NCBI RefSeq assembly: GCF_904846715.1
Contig: NZ_CAJHBU010000010.1
Location: forward strand, 1-64,000
DNA: 64,000 bases
Reading direction: 5' to 3'
Source: Psychrobacter vallis
Lineage (GTDB): Bacteria > Pseudomonadota > Gammaproteobacteria > Pseudomonadales > Moraxellaceae
Numbering within the stretch: the stretch's first letter is position 1; each line of letters starts with the position of its first letter. A program made the translations under genes and the position numbers. The notes under the pieces are model-generated. The model was not told where the DNA came from. It saw only the letters and a list, made by a program, of their open reading frames with translations, and did not search any database. Below, piece by piece: positions 37,826 to 47,022 of the stretch.

Positions 37826-38158
37826 GAATCGTCAACTCGTGTTGCGTAATGCAATCTAAAAAAGGATACACCATTAATAACTTGCTTTGAACTGCTTTTA
37901 TAATTTTGAATAAAGACTTGCTACGTTAATGTGTCGTCGTTTCTACCATCAATAAAACGAAAAATTGCGTAATCAAAACAGACCTGACTAAGAATTCATT
38001 TATTAATGGCTGACGCTAGCAATACTCTGCCTATATATAACATATTTACAAAATGACTGACAAGTCTTTTACTTCTTAACCGCGCTCAGTCTCTTATTCT
38101 CTCACTTTACCAATCCCAGCCCACCTTTCGCTATCTTCTTGATTTAACAATAAATCGC
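37826..38158. other. Intergenic region between perM-like gene and hda
   Basis: 333 bp with both neighbours on the minus strand. It should contain the hda promoter. I see no inverted repeat, tRNA or reading frame worth reporting. Confidence 0.4.
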
Positions 38159-39265
38159 TTAATTTTTTTCAAATAACGCCAATTGCTTACGGCCTTTGTA
38201 AAAATCAGTCGAGCGGTAATACTGATATAAATGACGGAATAACACATTAAGAACAGCAGATACAGGCAGCGCAATCAGCATACCAACGAAACCTAATAAA
38301 CTTGCACCCGCTAATACCGCAAAGATAACCCATAGCGGCGATAGACCAATCTTATCGCCTAATAACAATGGCTGTAGGACATACCCTTCTGCGGCTTGTC
38401 CGACCAAAAATGCCCCAACGATCAATGACAAATACGTCCAATTCAAGCCAAACTGAAATAAGCACGCAATGATGGCGGCGATAAAACCTATACCAAACCC
38501 TAAATAAGGAACAAAGCTGGCGATACCGGCGACCATACCAATAATAAGTCCAAGCTCAAGTCCGATAAGCTGCAACTGTACCGCATAAATTGCCCCTAGT
38601 AAAACCATGACCAATAGCTGACCTTTGATAAAAGCCATCAGTGCACGGTCACATTCTTGGGCGATATTGACGACTTGTTTACAATAAGAAGCAGGAAGCG
38701 CCATCTTCCATGTGTGCAACCGCTGATCCCAATTGAATAAAAAATAAAAGGTCAAAATCGGTACCAACACAATCAGTCCTGCACTATTGATAAAATTCAT
38801 ACTCGAAGCAATGATTTGGCTCATCATGGTGCTGGCATCTGCAAACTTATAATTTGTTTGCATGTAATCCATCAATGTATCAGAGAACTCTTTGGACTCT
38901 AGTTGCGGCAGACGAATACGGCTGTTATTGATGAACCACTCACGTACCACTTGATTATACCAATTTAAAACTTTAGGCAAATATTCCCATGCTGCTTGCA
39001 GCTGATACCACAATGTCGGTATCAACCACCAAAGCAGCAGCGCCATACCCAAAGTAATGGTCGAGTAAACAATGATAATCGCCACCCAACGCTTGAGGTG
39101 TCTTGACAAGAGCTTGACCAGCGGATTTAACAAATAAGCGAGTACGAAAGCAAAAACGAACGGTACAATCACTGGTAGCATCAAATACAATAGAAAAACA
39201 GCCACCACTATCCCAACGACAATAAATAAGCGCCGAAAAAAGGGATCTATTGATTGGTTTGTCAT
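38159..39265 (-). CDS. AI-2E family transporter (PerM-like)
   Basis: 368-aa inner-membrane protein of the AI-2E exporter/PerM superfamily. Two N-terminal helices (LFIVVGIVVAVFLLYLMLPV and VPFVFAFVLAYLLNPLVKLL) are followed by a soluble region of about 60 residues and then five or six more helices. The family motif PYLGFGIGFIAAI is near residue 262. The name derives from E. coli TqsA, which exports autoinducer-2, but most members have other or unknown substrates and some are Na+/H+ antiporters. PerM is often located near purM, and here purM is divergent 500 bp away. Confidence 0.9.
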   Translation of the reverse strand: MTNQSIDPFFRRLFIVVGIVVAVFLLYLMLPVIVPFVFAFVLAYLLNPLVKLLSRHLKRWVAIIIVYSTITLGMALLLWWLIPTLWYQLQAAWEYLPKVLNWYNQVVREWFINNSRIRLPQLESKEFSDTLMDYMQTNYKFADASTMMSQIIASSMNFINSAGLIVLVPILTFYFLFNWDQRLHTWKMALPASYCKQVVNIAQECDRALMAFIKGQLLVMVLLGAIYAVQLQLIGLELGLIIGMVAGIASFVPYLGFGIGFIAAIIACLFQFGLNWTYLSLIVGAFLVGQAAEGYVLQPLLLGDKIGLSPLWVIFAVLAGASLLGFVGMLIALPVSAVLNVLFRHLYQYYRSTDFYKGRKQLALFEKN

Positions 39266-39349
39266 GATAAGAAATCCTCTAATTGGGCTAATTTAAGGTA
39301 GTACCGTGATTAAGGCTCACGTGTTTTACTGAATAATAAAGTCACAATA

Positions 39350-39394
39350 ATCAATAGGGCGTGGTCGAATGTGCAACACGCTCTAGTTATTGAT
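39350..39394. repeat. Hairpin in the perM-purM divergent region
   Basis: ATCAATAGGGCGTG (39350-39363) pairs with CACGCTCTAGTTATTGAT (39377-39394) apart from a small bulge and one wobble. The inner TAGGGCGTG also matches the start of the MITE-like terminal repeat. It could be a remnant of such an element or a regulatory hairpin for the perM-like gene. Confidence 0.5.
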
Positions 39395-39615
39395 GATAAA
39401 TTTAGCGTTCTATTATCGCAGAGTCCAACAAAAAATCAGTCATTTTTTGTTTCTTGATTTTTATACCAGTGCCGCGTTGCAATACAATGTATCTGCTTTA
39501 TTTAAAATCGACTATATTTATCAATAAAGGCGTATTTGAACATTCAAACATGGCACTGACAGAGACTATTTGTGAATATCAAACACAGCCTATTTATCGA
39601 TTGCAGCAAATCTTC

Positions 39616-39643
39616 GTCAAATATCCGTCAAATTCAGTCAAAT
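39616..39643 (+). promoter_or_regulatory. Three helically phased GTCAAAT repeats upstream of purM
   Basis: GTCAAAT occurs at 39616, 39627 and 39637, spaced 11 and 10 bp, so all three face the same side of the helix. The last ends 15 bp before the -35 box of the purM promoter. They could bind an activator or repressor, or act as an UP-like element. Confidence 0.5.
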
Positions 39644-39657
39644 ATGGGCAAGTTGCT

Positions 39658-39687
39658 TTGCGAGTGTGGGTCATTTTTGGGTATAAT
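39658..39687 (+). promoter_or_regulatory. Sigma-70 promoter of purMN
   Basis: -35 TTGCGA (39658-39663), an 18-bp spacer and -10 TATAAT (39682-39687) are followed by GCGCGC, a G+C-rich discriminator. It would start near 39694, giving a leader of about 72 nt. Confidence 0.75.
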
Positions 39688-39765
39688 GCGCGCACTATCT
39701 ACAGAATTAACACGACCGACTCGCTTTTCTACTGACTGACCTTCATTCCCTATAAAATTTGTGAG

Positions 39766-40821
39766 ATGACCATGAGCAACAAGCCTTCTTTAAGCTACAA
39801 AGATGCTGGCGTTGATATTGATGCTGGCGATGCGCTGGTTCAGCGTATTAAATCAGTGGCAAAAGCCACCTCTCGTCCTGAGGTTGTGGGCGGACTTGGC
39901 GGCTTTGGCGCGCTTTGTCGCATCCCGACTGGTTACACCTCCCCTTTATTGGTCTCAGGTACAGACGGCGTCGGTACCAAGCTAAAACTGGCTTTACAAC
40001 TGAATCGTCATGACACTATCGGTATTGATTTGGTCGCTATGTGCGTCAATGACCTATTGGTTTGCGGTGCCGAGCCATTGTTCTTCTTAGATTATTATGC
40101 CACTGGTAAACTCGATATCGACACTGCGGCTACGGTCGTCACGGGTATTGGCGAAGGCTGTAAGCTTGCAAATTGCGCACTTATTGGTGGCGAAACCGCT
40201 GAGATGCCAGGTATGTACCAAGATGAAGATTACGACTTGGCTGGATTCTGTGTGGGTGTGGTTGAAGAAGCCGAAGTCATCACAGGCGAAAATGTCGCAG
40301 AAGGCGATGTGCTAATTGCCCTTGCCTCAAGTGGCGCTCATTCTAATGGTTATTCATTGGTTCGCAAGGTCATCGAAGTCAGCGGTGTTGATATCACTAG
40401 CAGCAATGAGCAACTAGATGGTCAACCGATTCAAGACGCACTGATGGCGCCTACTCGCATCTATGTAAAAGCCATTAAAGCCTTGCAAGATACGCTTGGC
40501 AGCTCGTCTCTACATGCGATGTCTCACATCACAGGTGGCGGCTTGACCGACAACCTACCTCGTGTGCTACCAGAGAGCTTGGCTGCTAGTATCGACACCA
40601 ACAGCTGGCAGTTTTCAGAGCTGTTCACTTGGCTACAAACGCAAGGTAATATCGAGCAAAGTGAGATGTATCGCACCTTTAATTGTGGCGTCGGGTTTGT
40701 CATCGTTGTCCCTAAAGATAAAGCAGAAGCGGCCATCAAGACTTTAAACGATGCTGGTGAAACTGCATGGCAGTTAGGCGAAATGGTCACGCGCGACACA
40801 GATGCAGTGGTATACCGTTAA
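39766..40821 (+). CDS. purM: Phosphoribosylformylglycinamidine cyclo-ligase
   Basis: AIR synthetase of purine biosynthesis, converting FGAM to AIR with ATP. It is 351 aa, the usual length. Family stretches include [20 protein letters not shown] at the N-terminus, [12 protein letters not shown] near 65, [20 protein letters not shown] near 85, and [14 protein letters not shown] near 185. Its TAA stop shares its last base with the ATG of purN, so translation is coupled. Confidence 0.97.
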   Translation: MTMSNKPSLSYKDAGVDIDAGDALVQRIKSVAKATSRPEVVGGLGGFGALCRIPTGYTSPLLVSGTDGVGTKLKLALQLNRHDTIGIDLVAMCVNDLLVCGAEPLFFLDYYATGKLDIDTAATVVTGIGEGCKLANCALIGGETAEMPGMYQDEDYDLAGFCVGVVEEAEVITGENVAEGDVLIALASSGAHSNGYSLVRKVIEVSGVDITSSNEQLDGQPIQDALMAPTRIYVKAIKALQDTLGSSSLHAMSHITGGGLTDNLPRVLPESLAASIDTNSWQFSELFTWLQTQGNIEQSEMYRTFNCGVGFVIVVPKDKAEAAIKTLNDAGETAWQLGEMVTRDTDAVVYR

Positions 40822-41528
40822 TGTCGATTAATACTGCATCGGTTAATCCTACTGACCATATTACCAAACCCTTAAGAGTGGTTGTTTTGGTATCAGGTAG
40901 TGGCAGCAATCTGCAAGTGTTAATCGATGCGATGCACGCAGGCGAGCTGCCGATTGAGATAGTCGGTGTCATTAGCAACCGTGATGATGCTTATGCCATC
41001 ACACGTGCCAATGACGCTGCTATCCCTGTAGCCATATTGTCACACGTGGCAAACGGCAAACGTATGGGCATTCAGACCTTTGAGAAGCATGCCAGTCATC
41101 AGCTGAAAGCATGGCAACCAGACCTCATTGTCTTGGCTGGTTTTATGCGGGTATTGAGCGCCGCATTTATCGATAACGCGCCAGCACCAATGATTAATTT
41201 GCATCCCTCTCTGCTACCGGCTTATAAAGGTCTTGATACTCATCAACGTGCTATACAAGCAGGTGAGCGGCATCATGGCTGTAGTACTCATGTGGTTACC
41301 GCTGAGCTTGATGCGGGAACTGTTCTGACCCAAGCCTTGCTGGAAGTCACTCAAAAAGATACAGCAGACGGTCTACAAGCACGCGTGCAAAAGCTTGAGC
41401 ATCAGCTGCTGCCTTGGACCGTTGCATTATTAGCGAAAGGCGTGCTCTCGTTGAATCATGAGCAAACACACAATCCACAAAGTGCTTTTATGCCGACTTT
41501 GCCTTTGAAGTTGTACTTAGACAATTAA
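40821..41528 (+). CDS. purN: Phosphoribosylglycinamide formyltransferase
   Basis: Transfers a formyl group from 10-formyl-tetrahydrofolate to GAR in purine synthesis. It is 235 aa from ATG 40821, which overlaps the purM stop by one base. VVVLVSGSGSNLQVLIDAM is the substrate-binding N-terminal motif (about 20-38). The catalytic Asn-His-Asp set is seen in INLHPSLLPAYKG (near 130) and AELDAG (near 168). About 18 N-terminal residues precede the first strand, more than in E. coli PurN (212 aa). Confidence 0.96.
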   Translation: MSINTASVNPTDHITKPLRVVVLVSGSGSNLQVLIDAMHAGELPIEIVGVISNRDDAYAITRANDAAIPVAILSHVANGKRMGIQTFEKHASHQLKAWQPDLIVLAGFMRVLSAAFIDNAPAPMINLHPSLLPAYKGLDTHQRAIQAGERHHGCSTHVVTAELDAGTVLTQALLEVTQKDTADGLQARVQKLEHQLLPWTVALLAKGVLSLNHEQTHNPQSAFMPTLPLKLYLDN

Positions 41529-41600
41529 GGGCTGTATTTGACAGCAAAAATCGTTGTTAATCACAAAAAATCCTCGTTTCTGAAAAATCATTAACCATAA

Positions 41601-41638
41601 AAAAGCCCCATCACTCACTATTGAATGATGGGGCTTTT
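41601..41638 (+). terminator. Terminator of purMN
   Basis: AAAAGCCCCATCA and TGATGGGGCTTTT form an exact 13-bp stem with a 12-nt loop and flanking A/T runs, about 70 bp after purN. Confidence 0.9.
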
Positions 41639-41687
41639 CGGCATTTATTATAAATAAACGCTTAAAATGTCTTAACAATAAAGCGTC

Positions 41688-41794
41688 TATAGTCGAGGCA
41701 GTTTACAGTGGGTACAAGGCAACCGAGTGCAGATAGTAACGTTGTACAGCAAGCAAGGTTAACACCGTACCCATTTATAAATGCTTTGACTATA
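41688..41794. repeat. 107-bp dispersed hairpin repeat, copy 1
   Basis: One of three copies in the window, each exactly 107 bp. The ends TATAGTCGAGGCA and TGCTTTGACTATA pair over 13 bp with two G-U pairs. Inner arms AGTGGGTAC and GTACCCATT pair over 9 bp. The conserved middle includes ACAGCAAGCAAGGTTAA. It sits between the purN terminator and the end of the convergent dehydrogenase gene, 7 bp past the latter's stop. It is non-coding. Confidence 0.85.
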
Positions 41795-41801
41795 AATACT
41801 A

Positions 41802-43181
41802 TTAGCCATTGTGGACATGTAGACCTTTAATATTCACAAACTCTTTAATACCGAAACCACCATGCTCACGGCCATGACCTGAGTTTTTCACTCCACCGAA
41901 TGGCAGTGCTGGATTTGCAAGACCATAACCATTGATATAGACCATACCGGTATCAAACTCTTCACGCGCTAAGCGAATGGCTTTTTCTTCGTCTTTAGAG
42001 AAGATAGCACCGCCTAGACCATAACGGCTGTCATTAGCAATACGCATCGCATCGTCTTGATCTTTAGCACGGATAAGTGAGGCTACTGGGCCAAATAATT
42101 CGTCGTCATAAGCAGGCTGACCTTTTTCGACATTTTCCAGAATAGTCGCTGGATAGAAGCTGCCTTTGCCTTCTGGTAACTTACCACCAACTGCGATGGT
42201 CGCACCCTTACTAACGCTTTCTTCTACTTGTTCATGCAACTTTTCTTGTAGATCTTTGCGCGCTAACGGGCCAAGATCAGAGCTTTCATCCATTGGATCG
42301 CCAGATTTTTGGCTTTCAAATTTTTCGACAATACGTTTGCGGAAGTCGTCATATAAGCTATCCACAACGATAAAACGCTTCGCTGCGACACAAGTTTCGC
42401 CATTATTGATGAGACGCGCTTGAGTGCAGGTTTCTACTGCTAATTCTAAATCAGCATCTTCTAAAACGATAAACGCATCGTTCGAGCCCAATTCTAGCAC
42501 CACTTTCTTAATGGCTTTTGCTGCTTGCTGACCAACAATGCTACCCGCACCATCACTACCTGTAAGCGTGATACCACGTACTTTATCATGACCAATTAAT
42601 TTTTCTGATTGATCGTGATCGATTAAAATCGTACGGAAAAGATTGTTTGGCAAATCAGATTCATGGAATATTTTTTCAATCAATAAGCCGGAACCAGTCA
42701 CGTTTGCGGCGTGCTTAAGTAAAACGCTGTTACCCGCCATCAAGTTGGCAATGGTATAACGAAACACTTGATACGCTGGAAAATTCCAAGGCTGCATACC
42801 ATAAATAACGCCGATAGGCTGATAGGTAACGATACCTTTCTTCATACCTTCAATGTCACGCTCATCATCTGCTAACGCGGCGATACCTTTCTCTGCCGTG
42901 TAATCACAAATGGATTTGCACAAGTCTATTTCTTGTAGACTTTGGCTATAGAGCTTGCCGCGCTCTTCCGTCATTAGCTTAGACAGCTCTTCTTTATACT
43001 TCATCAACGTCTCACCAATAGAGGTGATGACTTTTGCACGTTCTTCGTGGCTGGTCTTGCGCCATTCTAAAAATGCTTCATGTGAGGCATCAACGATACT
43101 GTTGACCTCATCAGTACTCATATAGTTATATTCTTGGATGTCTTCGCCCGTAGCTGGGTTTACAGTAGTAATATCTGACAT
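41802..43181 (-). CDS. Succinate-semialdehyde dehydrogenase-type ALDH (Sad/YneI-like)
   Basis: NAD(P)-dependent aldehyde dehydrogenase, 459 aa, close in size and style to E. coli Sad/YneI (462 aa), which oxidises succinate semialdehyde to succinate. It lacks the longer N-terminus of other ALDHs. Motifs are GMQPWNFPAYQVFRY near 130, LTGSDGAGS near 205, the glutamate motif VLELGSNDAF near 228, the catalytic cysteine in NNGETCVAAKRF near 262, and PFGGVKNSGHGRE at the end. The substrate is inferred from length class. No gabT is near. The next gene upstream is a LysR regulator in the same orientation. Confidence 0.88.
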   Translation of the reverse strand: MSDITTVNPATGEDIQEYNYMSTDEVNSIVDASHEAFLEWRKTSHEERAKVITSIGETLMKYKEELSKLMTEERGKLYSQSLQEIDLCKSICDYTAEKGIAALADDERDIEGMKKGIVTYQPIGVIYGMQPWNFPAYQVFRYTIANLMAGNSVLLKHAANVTGSGLLIEKIFHESDLPNNLFRTILIDHDQSEKLIGHDKVRGITLTGSDGAGSIVGQQAAKAIKKVVLELGSNDAFIVLEDADLELAVETCTQARLINNGETCVAAKRFIVVDSLYDDFRKRIVEKFESQKSGDPMDESSDLGPLARKDLQEKLHEQVEESVSKGATIAVGGKLPEGKGSFYPATILENVEKGQPAYDDELFGPVASLIRAKDQDDAMRIANDSRYGLGGAIFSKDEEKAIRLAREEFDTGMVYINGYGLANPALPFGGVKNSGHGREHGGFGIKEFVNIKGLHVHNG

Positions 43182-43499
43182 AATTATTGTCCTTACTTAT
43201 TGGAATATTTTATTGGTTTGACACTTTTATGATTTAGAAAATACATATCATTGGGTCTTGGATTGTCATACTTTATTGGCGTTTTCTTGGACTCCAATAT
43301 TAGCTTGTAGCTTAACAATAGACCTTCTAATTGTCTTTTTTCTTAATGTCCATTGATAATAACAAAATATCCGATGAGTAGTTTTACAAGTTATGAAGAA
43401 GTGTGCATAAGATGTTAAGAATGTGACTGCCTTATTGAATAAACCTAAATTTTGGGTGAGAAGTGTCAACAGAGTAAAGTCTATATAGCATTCACAAAT

Positions 43500-43526
43500 A
43501 AAAAACCAGCCATAGGGCTGGTTTAA
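43500..43526 (-). terminator. Terminator after the LysR gene
   Basis: AAACCAGCC and GGCTGGTTT form an exact 9-bp stem with a 4-nt loop. The A-run on the left gives the T-run for minus-strand transcripts from the LysR gene ending at 43601. The remaining 43182-43499 is A+T-rich and should hold the promoter of the dehydrogenase gene; I see no gene there. Confidence 0.8.
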
Positions 43527-43600
43527 TAAATAGTTGGTCTCGTATTGAGAGATAGGTCACTCAAAAGCTGTCGTTAAACCATTCAAAAAATAGTTAATCA

Positions 43601-44590
43601 TTAAAATAAATGGTTCGTCACCGGAATGTCTTGCGGTGGGTTCTCTTCTTCATCGACGATTTGACGAGCCACGTGCATAATAAGCTGGCGTAACCATCGA
43701 TGTGCTGGATGGTGCTGTAGTAAAGGTGACCACGCCATGGTTAGCTCAAACTCAGGGATAAAAAATGGTGGTTCTTCCATCTTGATGCTGTCATTGTTGG
43801 CCTGCATTTTTGCCACACGAGTGGGCAAGGTTGCAATCAAATCTTTGTTAGCCGCTAGCATGGCTGGCATTTGATAGTGGCGGGTAAAGACACTGATTTG
43901 GCGCTTTTGCCCCAAACGCTGTAGCGCCTGATCGATAGAACCCAAGCCACCAGATTTTTCTGGGTTTACCCCAAATCCCACGCCCATACCCGTTTTAGAA
44001 ACCCAAACGTGCTGAGCTTTTAGATAGTTTTTTAAATTAAAACGGTTGGCATACGGGCTTTCTGAAGACAACAAACAACTAAAGGTATCACGCCATACCA
44101 GTACTTGGTGGAAACTCTGGGGTATCTCATTAAAGCGGTTAATCGCCAAATCAACACGCCCCTGCTCCATGTCGCGATAGGAGACGTCGGATGGTGTCAA
44201 GAAATCCAAAATGACATTGGGCGCTTCAGAACGTAATGCCTTAACCAGTTTAGGCACTAAAGTCGCTTCTGCATAGTCTGACGTCATAATACGAAAAACA
44301 CGCGAGGTACTATAAGGACGAAACTCTGTGCGCGGCTCTAATACTTGCGTCAAGTCAGCCAATATCTCACGGATACGAGGCTGTAGTTCCAAAGCGCGCT
44401 CAGTTGGTGTCATACCTTCAGAAGAACGTACCAGCAATGGATCATTAAAGAGTTTACGTAGACGACGCAAAATATTACTCATCGCAGGTTGGGTAATGCC
44501 AAGCTGCTCGGCTGCACGAGTGACGTTTTTTTCTCGTAGCAGCACATCTAAATGTACCAATAAGTTTAAATCTACCCGCTGCAAATTCAT
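43601..44590 (-). CDS. LysR-family transcriptional regulator
   Basis: 329-aa regulator. The DNA-binding domain reads VDLNLLVHLDVLLREKNVTR and AAEQLGITQPAMSNILRRLR (about residues 6-46), a NodD/LeuO-like subgroup style. DPLLVRSSEGMTPTERA follows, then the effector-binding domain. It is divergent from aceA across a 685-bp region and upstream of the succinate-semialdehyde-type dehydrogenase, so either could be a target. The effector is unknown. Confidence 0.92.
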   Translation of the reverse strand: MNLQRVDLNLLVHLDVLLREKNVTRAAEQLGITQPAMSNILRRLRKLFNDPLLVRSSEGMTPTERALELQPRIREILADLTQVLEPRTEFRPYSTSRVFRIMTSDYAEATLVPKLVKALRSEAPNVILDFLTPSDVSYRDMEQGRVDLAINRFNEIPQSFHQVLVWRDTFSCLLSSESPYANRFNLKNYLKAQHVWVSKTGMGVGFGVNPEKSGGLGSIDQALQRLGQKRQISVFTRHYQMPAMLAANKDLIATLPTRVAKMQANNDSIKMEEPPFFIPEFELTMAWSPLLQHHPAHRWLRQLIMHVARQIVDEEENPPQDIPVTNHLF

Positions 44591-45275
44591 ATATATAGTT
44601 CTCTTGGCTTTTAAATAAGTACCACTGCAAGCTTGGTATTTTTAGTGCTGCGATGGTGGTTTTCGATCTATAACAGGACAATCTTGCGAGATTTTATGGA
44701 TTGCACTATAGAATACACTGATTATAACTCAATTCACCCATCGTAAGACATTGTTATACATGCATTATAATCTATGAAAATACTAAAGATAACTATCATA
44801 AATTAGATAAATCTTGGTAAGGCAGTTATAGTTAGTTTCACAAAGGATTTGCGATACAGACAATAAATCCGATTTTTATGAGGCAGTTACTGTCTAAAAA
44901 ATACTAGAACTAAGTAGCAAGTTAGCCGTTTATATCGGCAGCAAAACACTGCTAAGTGAATGTATTATTGTAACATCTCTTGTTGCCAATTATGACATGA
45001 CTGCTTATTAAATACGCAAACGCCTTAGAGATATATGGACAAGCTGAATAAGCGTTTAGAGATCAGCAACTATTTGTCAACTGATGAGTTCAGCAATCTC
45101 CTTGTATTAATGCACAGGTTTGTTTAGGGTAAAGAAGACCTTTAGTAATGACGTATGATTGCATCCAACCTCTGTCAGACGCCGATAGCATTAATACAAA
45201 ACGTATTCGCATTACAAAATTATTATCTTAACGCTTAATTTTTTTATTTTTTACACCCCACCAAGGAGACTATAG
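44591..45275. other. Long divergent region between LysR gene and aceA
   Basis: 685 bp without a gene. GGCAGTTA occurs twice in direct orientation, at about 44821 and 44882. The region is A+T-rich and must hold promoters for both genes. The length suggests a long leader or several regulator sites for aceA. AAGGAGAC at 45262-45269 is the aceA ribosome-binding site. Confidence 0.45.
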
Positions 45276-46862
45276 ATGTCAACTGCATATAAATCAGCGA
45301 TCGATTTAGTACGTGAATTAAAGCAAAAACACGGTAACTGGCAAAATATCAGCGAAACCGATGCTGCACGTATGATGTCACAGAACCGTTTCAAAACTGG
45401 TCTAGATATCGCCAAATATACTGCAAAGATCATGCGTCAAGACATGGAAGACTATGACAATGATACGTCTCAATACACTCAGTCTTTAGGTGCATGGCAT
45501 GGTTTTGTGGCACAACAAACCATGTACGCTAAGAAAAAATATTTCGGTACAACGGCTAAAACTTACATCTACCTATCTGGTTGGATGGTAGCAGCGCTAC
45601 GTTCTGAGTTTGGTCCTCTACCTGACCAATCTATGCACGAAAAAACGTCAGTACCTAAACTAATCGAAGAGATCTACACGTTCTTGCGTCAAGCCGATGC
45701 TAAAGTGTTGAACGATTACTTCCGTGAGCTAAATGCTGCTGAAGAAGCGGGTCAAGATACCTCAGCTATCGTAGAAAAAATCGAAAACTTTGATTCGCAT
45801 GTGGTGCCAATCATTGCTGATATCGATGCAGGTTTCGGTAACGAAGAAGCTACTTACCTATTAACTAAGCAAATGATCGAAGCGGGTGCTTGTGCCATTC
45901 AGGTTGAAAACCAAGTATCTGATGCTAAGCAATGTGGTCACCAAGCTGGTAAAGTAACCGTACCACACGAAGACTTCATCTCTAAGCTAAACGCTATCCG
46001 TTATGCCTTCTTAGAGCTTGGTGTTGAAGATGGTATTATCGTTGCACGTACTGACTCTGAAGGTGCATCACTCACGCAGAAGATCCCAGTATCAAATGAG
46101 CCAGGCGATCTTGCTTCTAAATACATCGATTTTATCGAGATGGAAGAAGTCACGTTAGAGAACGCCAAAGAAAACGACAGCCTGCTTAAGCACAACGGCA
46201 AACTAGTACGTCCAGTACGTCTACCTAACGGCTTATATCAGTTCCGTGAAGATACTAATATCGACCGCGTTGTACTTGACTGCGTGACTGCGCTAGAAAA
46301 TGGCGCTGATCTACTATGGATCGAAACCCCTACTCCAGACGTAGAACACATCAAAATGATGGTTGACCGTATCAAAGAGCAGCAGCCTAAAGCGAAGCTG
46401 GTATACAACAACAGCCCATCATTCAACTGGACGCTTAACTTCCGTAAGCAAGTGATCGCTCAGTGGGAAGAAGAAGGCAAAGACCTCTCTGCCTACAATA
46501 AAGATGACTTGATGAGTGTTGATTACGACGGTACTGAACTTGATGCAGCAGCTGACATTGCCGCCAAAAACTTCCAACGTGATGCGTCACGCGAAGCGGG
46601 TGTATTCCATCACTTAATCACGTTACCGACTTACCACACGACTGCTCTTAGCGTTCATGAACTTGCTAAAGGTTATTTCGGTGAAGAAGGTATGCTTGCT
46701 TATGCTGCGGGTGTACAACGTAAAGAAATCCGTGAAGGCATCGCTTGTGTGAAGCACCAAGCAATGGCGGGTTCTGACCTTGGCGACGATCACAAAGAAA
46801 TCTTCTCTGGTGACAACGCTCTGAAAGCGGGTGGCGGCAAAAACACCATGAACCAGTTCTAA
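45276..46862 (+). CDS. aceA: Isocitrate lyase (long form)
   Basis: Glyoxylate-shunt enzyme cleaving isocitrate to succinate and glyoxylate, needed for growth on acetate and fatty acids. At 528 aa it is the long form known from Pseudomonas and Acinetobacter rather than the 434-aa E. coli enzyme. The catalytic cysteine motif is KQCGHQAGK near residue 212. GWMVAALRSEFGPLPDQ is near 100, ADIDAGFGNEEATYLL near 185, and NNSPSFNW near 380. It links the aldB-adhP acetate-producing genes to central metabolism. It has its own terminator. Confidence 0.97.
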   Translation: MSTAYKSAIDLVRELKQKHGNWQNISETDAARMMSQNRFKTGLDIAKYTAKIMRQDMEDYDNDTSQYTQSLGAWHGFVAQQTMYAKKKYFGTTAKTYIYLSGWMVAALRSEFGPLPDQSMHEKTSVPKLIEEIYTFLRQADAKVLNDYFRELNAAEEAGQDTSAIVEKIENFDSHVVPIIADIDAGFGNEEATYLLTKQMIEAGACAIQVENQVSDAKQCGHQAGKVTVPHEDFISKLNAIRYAFLELGVEDGIIVARTDSEGASLTQKIPVSNEPGDLASKYIDFIEMEEVTLENAKENDSLLKHNGKLVRPVRLPNGLYQFREDTNIDRVVLDCVTALENGADLLWIETPTPDVEHIKMMVDRIKEQQPKAKLVYNNSPSFNWTLNFRKQVIAQWEEEGKDLSAYNKDDLMSVDYDGTELDAAADIAAKNFQRDASREAGVFHHLITLPTYHTTALSVHELAKGYFGEEGMLAYAAGVQRKEIREGIACVKHQAMAGSDLGDDHKEIFSGDNALKAGGGKNTMNQF

Positions 46863-46906
46863 TAACTGACCTTTTATCATTATAAATTACAAAAAAACAA
46901 GTTACA

Positions 46907-46944
46907 AAAAAAGCCGCTCTACATAACGTAGGGCGGTTTTTTTA
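46907..46944 (+). terminator. Terminator of aceA
   Basis: GCCGCTCTAC (46914-46923) pairs with GTAGGGCGGT around a 5-nt loop with two non-Watson-Crick pairs, preceded by an A-run and followed by seven T. Confidence 0.85.
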
Positions 46945-47022
46945 TTGCGGTTTAAACAATCATAGAATGGTAGACTAATAATTGTTAATCAAAGCCATCA
47001 TTGATCATTATTAGGAGCTGTC

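Noticed and set aside
39454-39735. A 93-codon plus-strand reading frame upstream of purM
   Set aside because: It overlaps the phased repeats and the purM promoter, has no ribosome-binding site and resembles no family.
43266-43469. A 67-codon minus-strand frame upstream of the succinate-semialdehyde-type dehydrogenase
   Set aside because: A+T-rich, no ribosome-binding site, and downstream of the LysR terminator; better read as promoter region.
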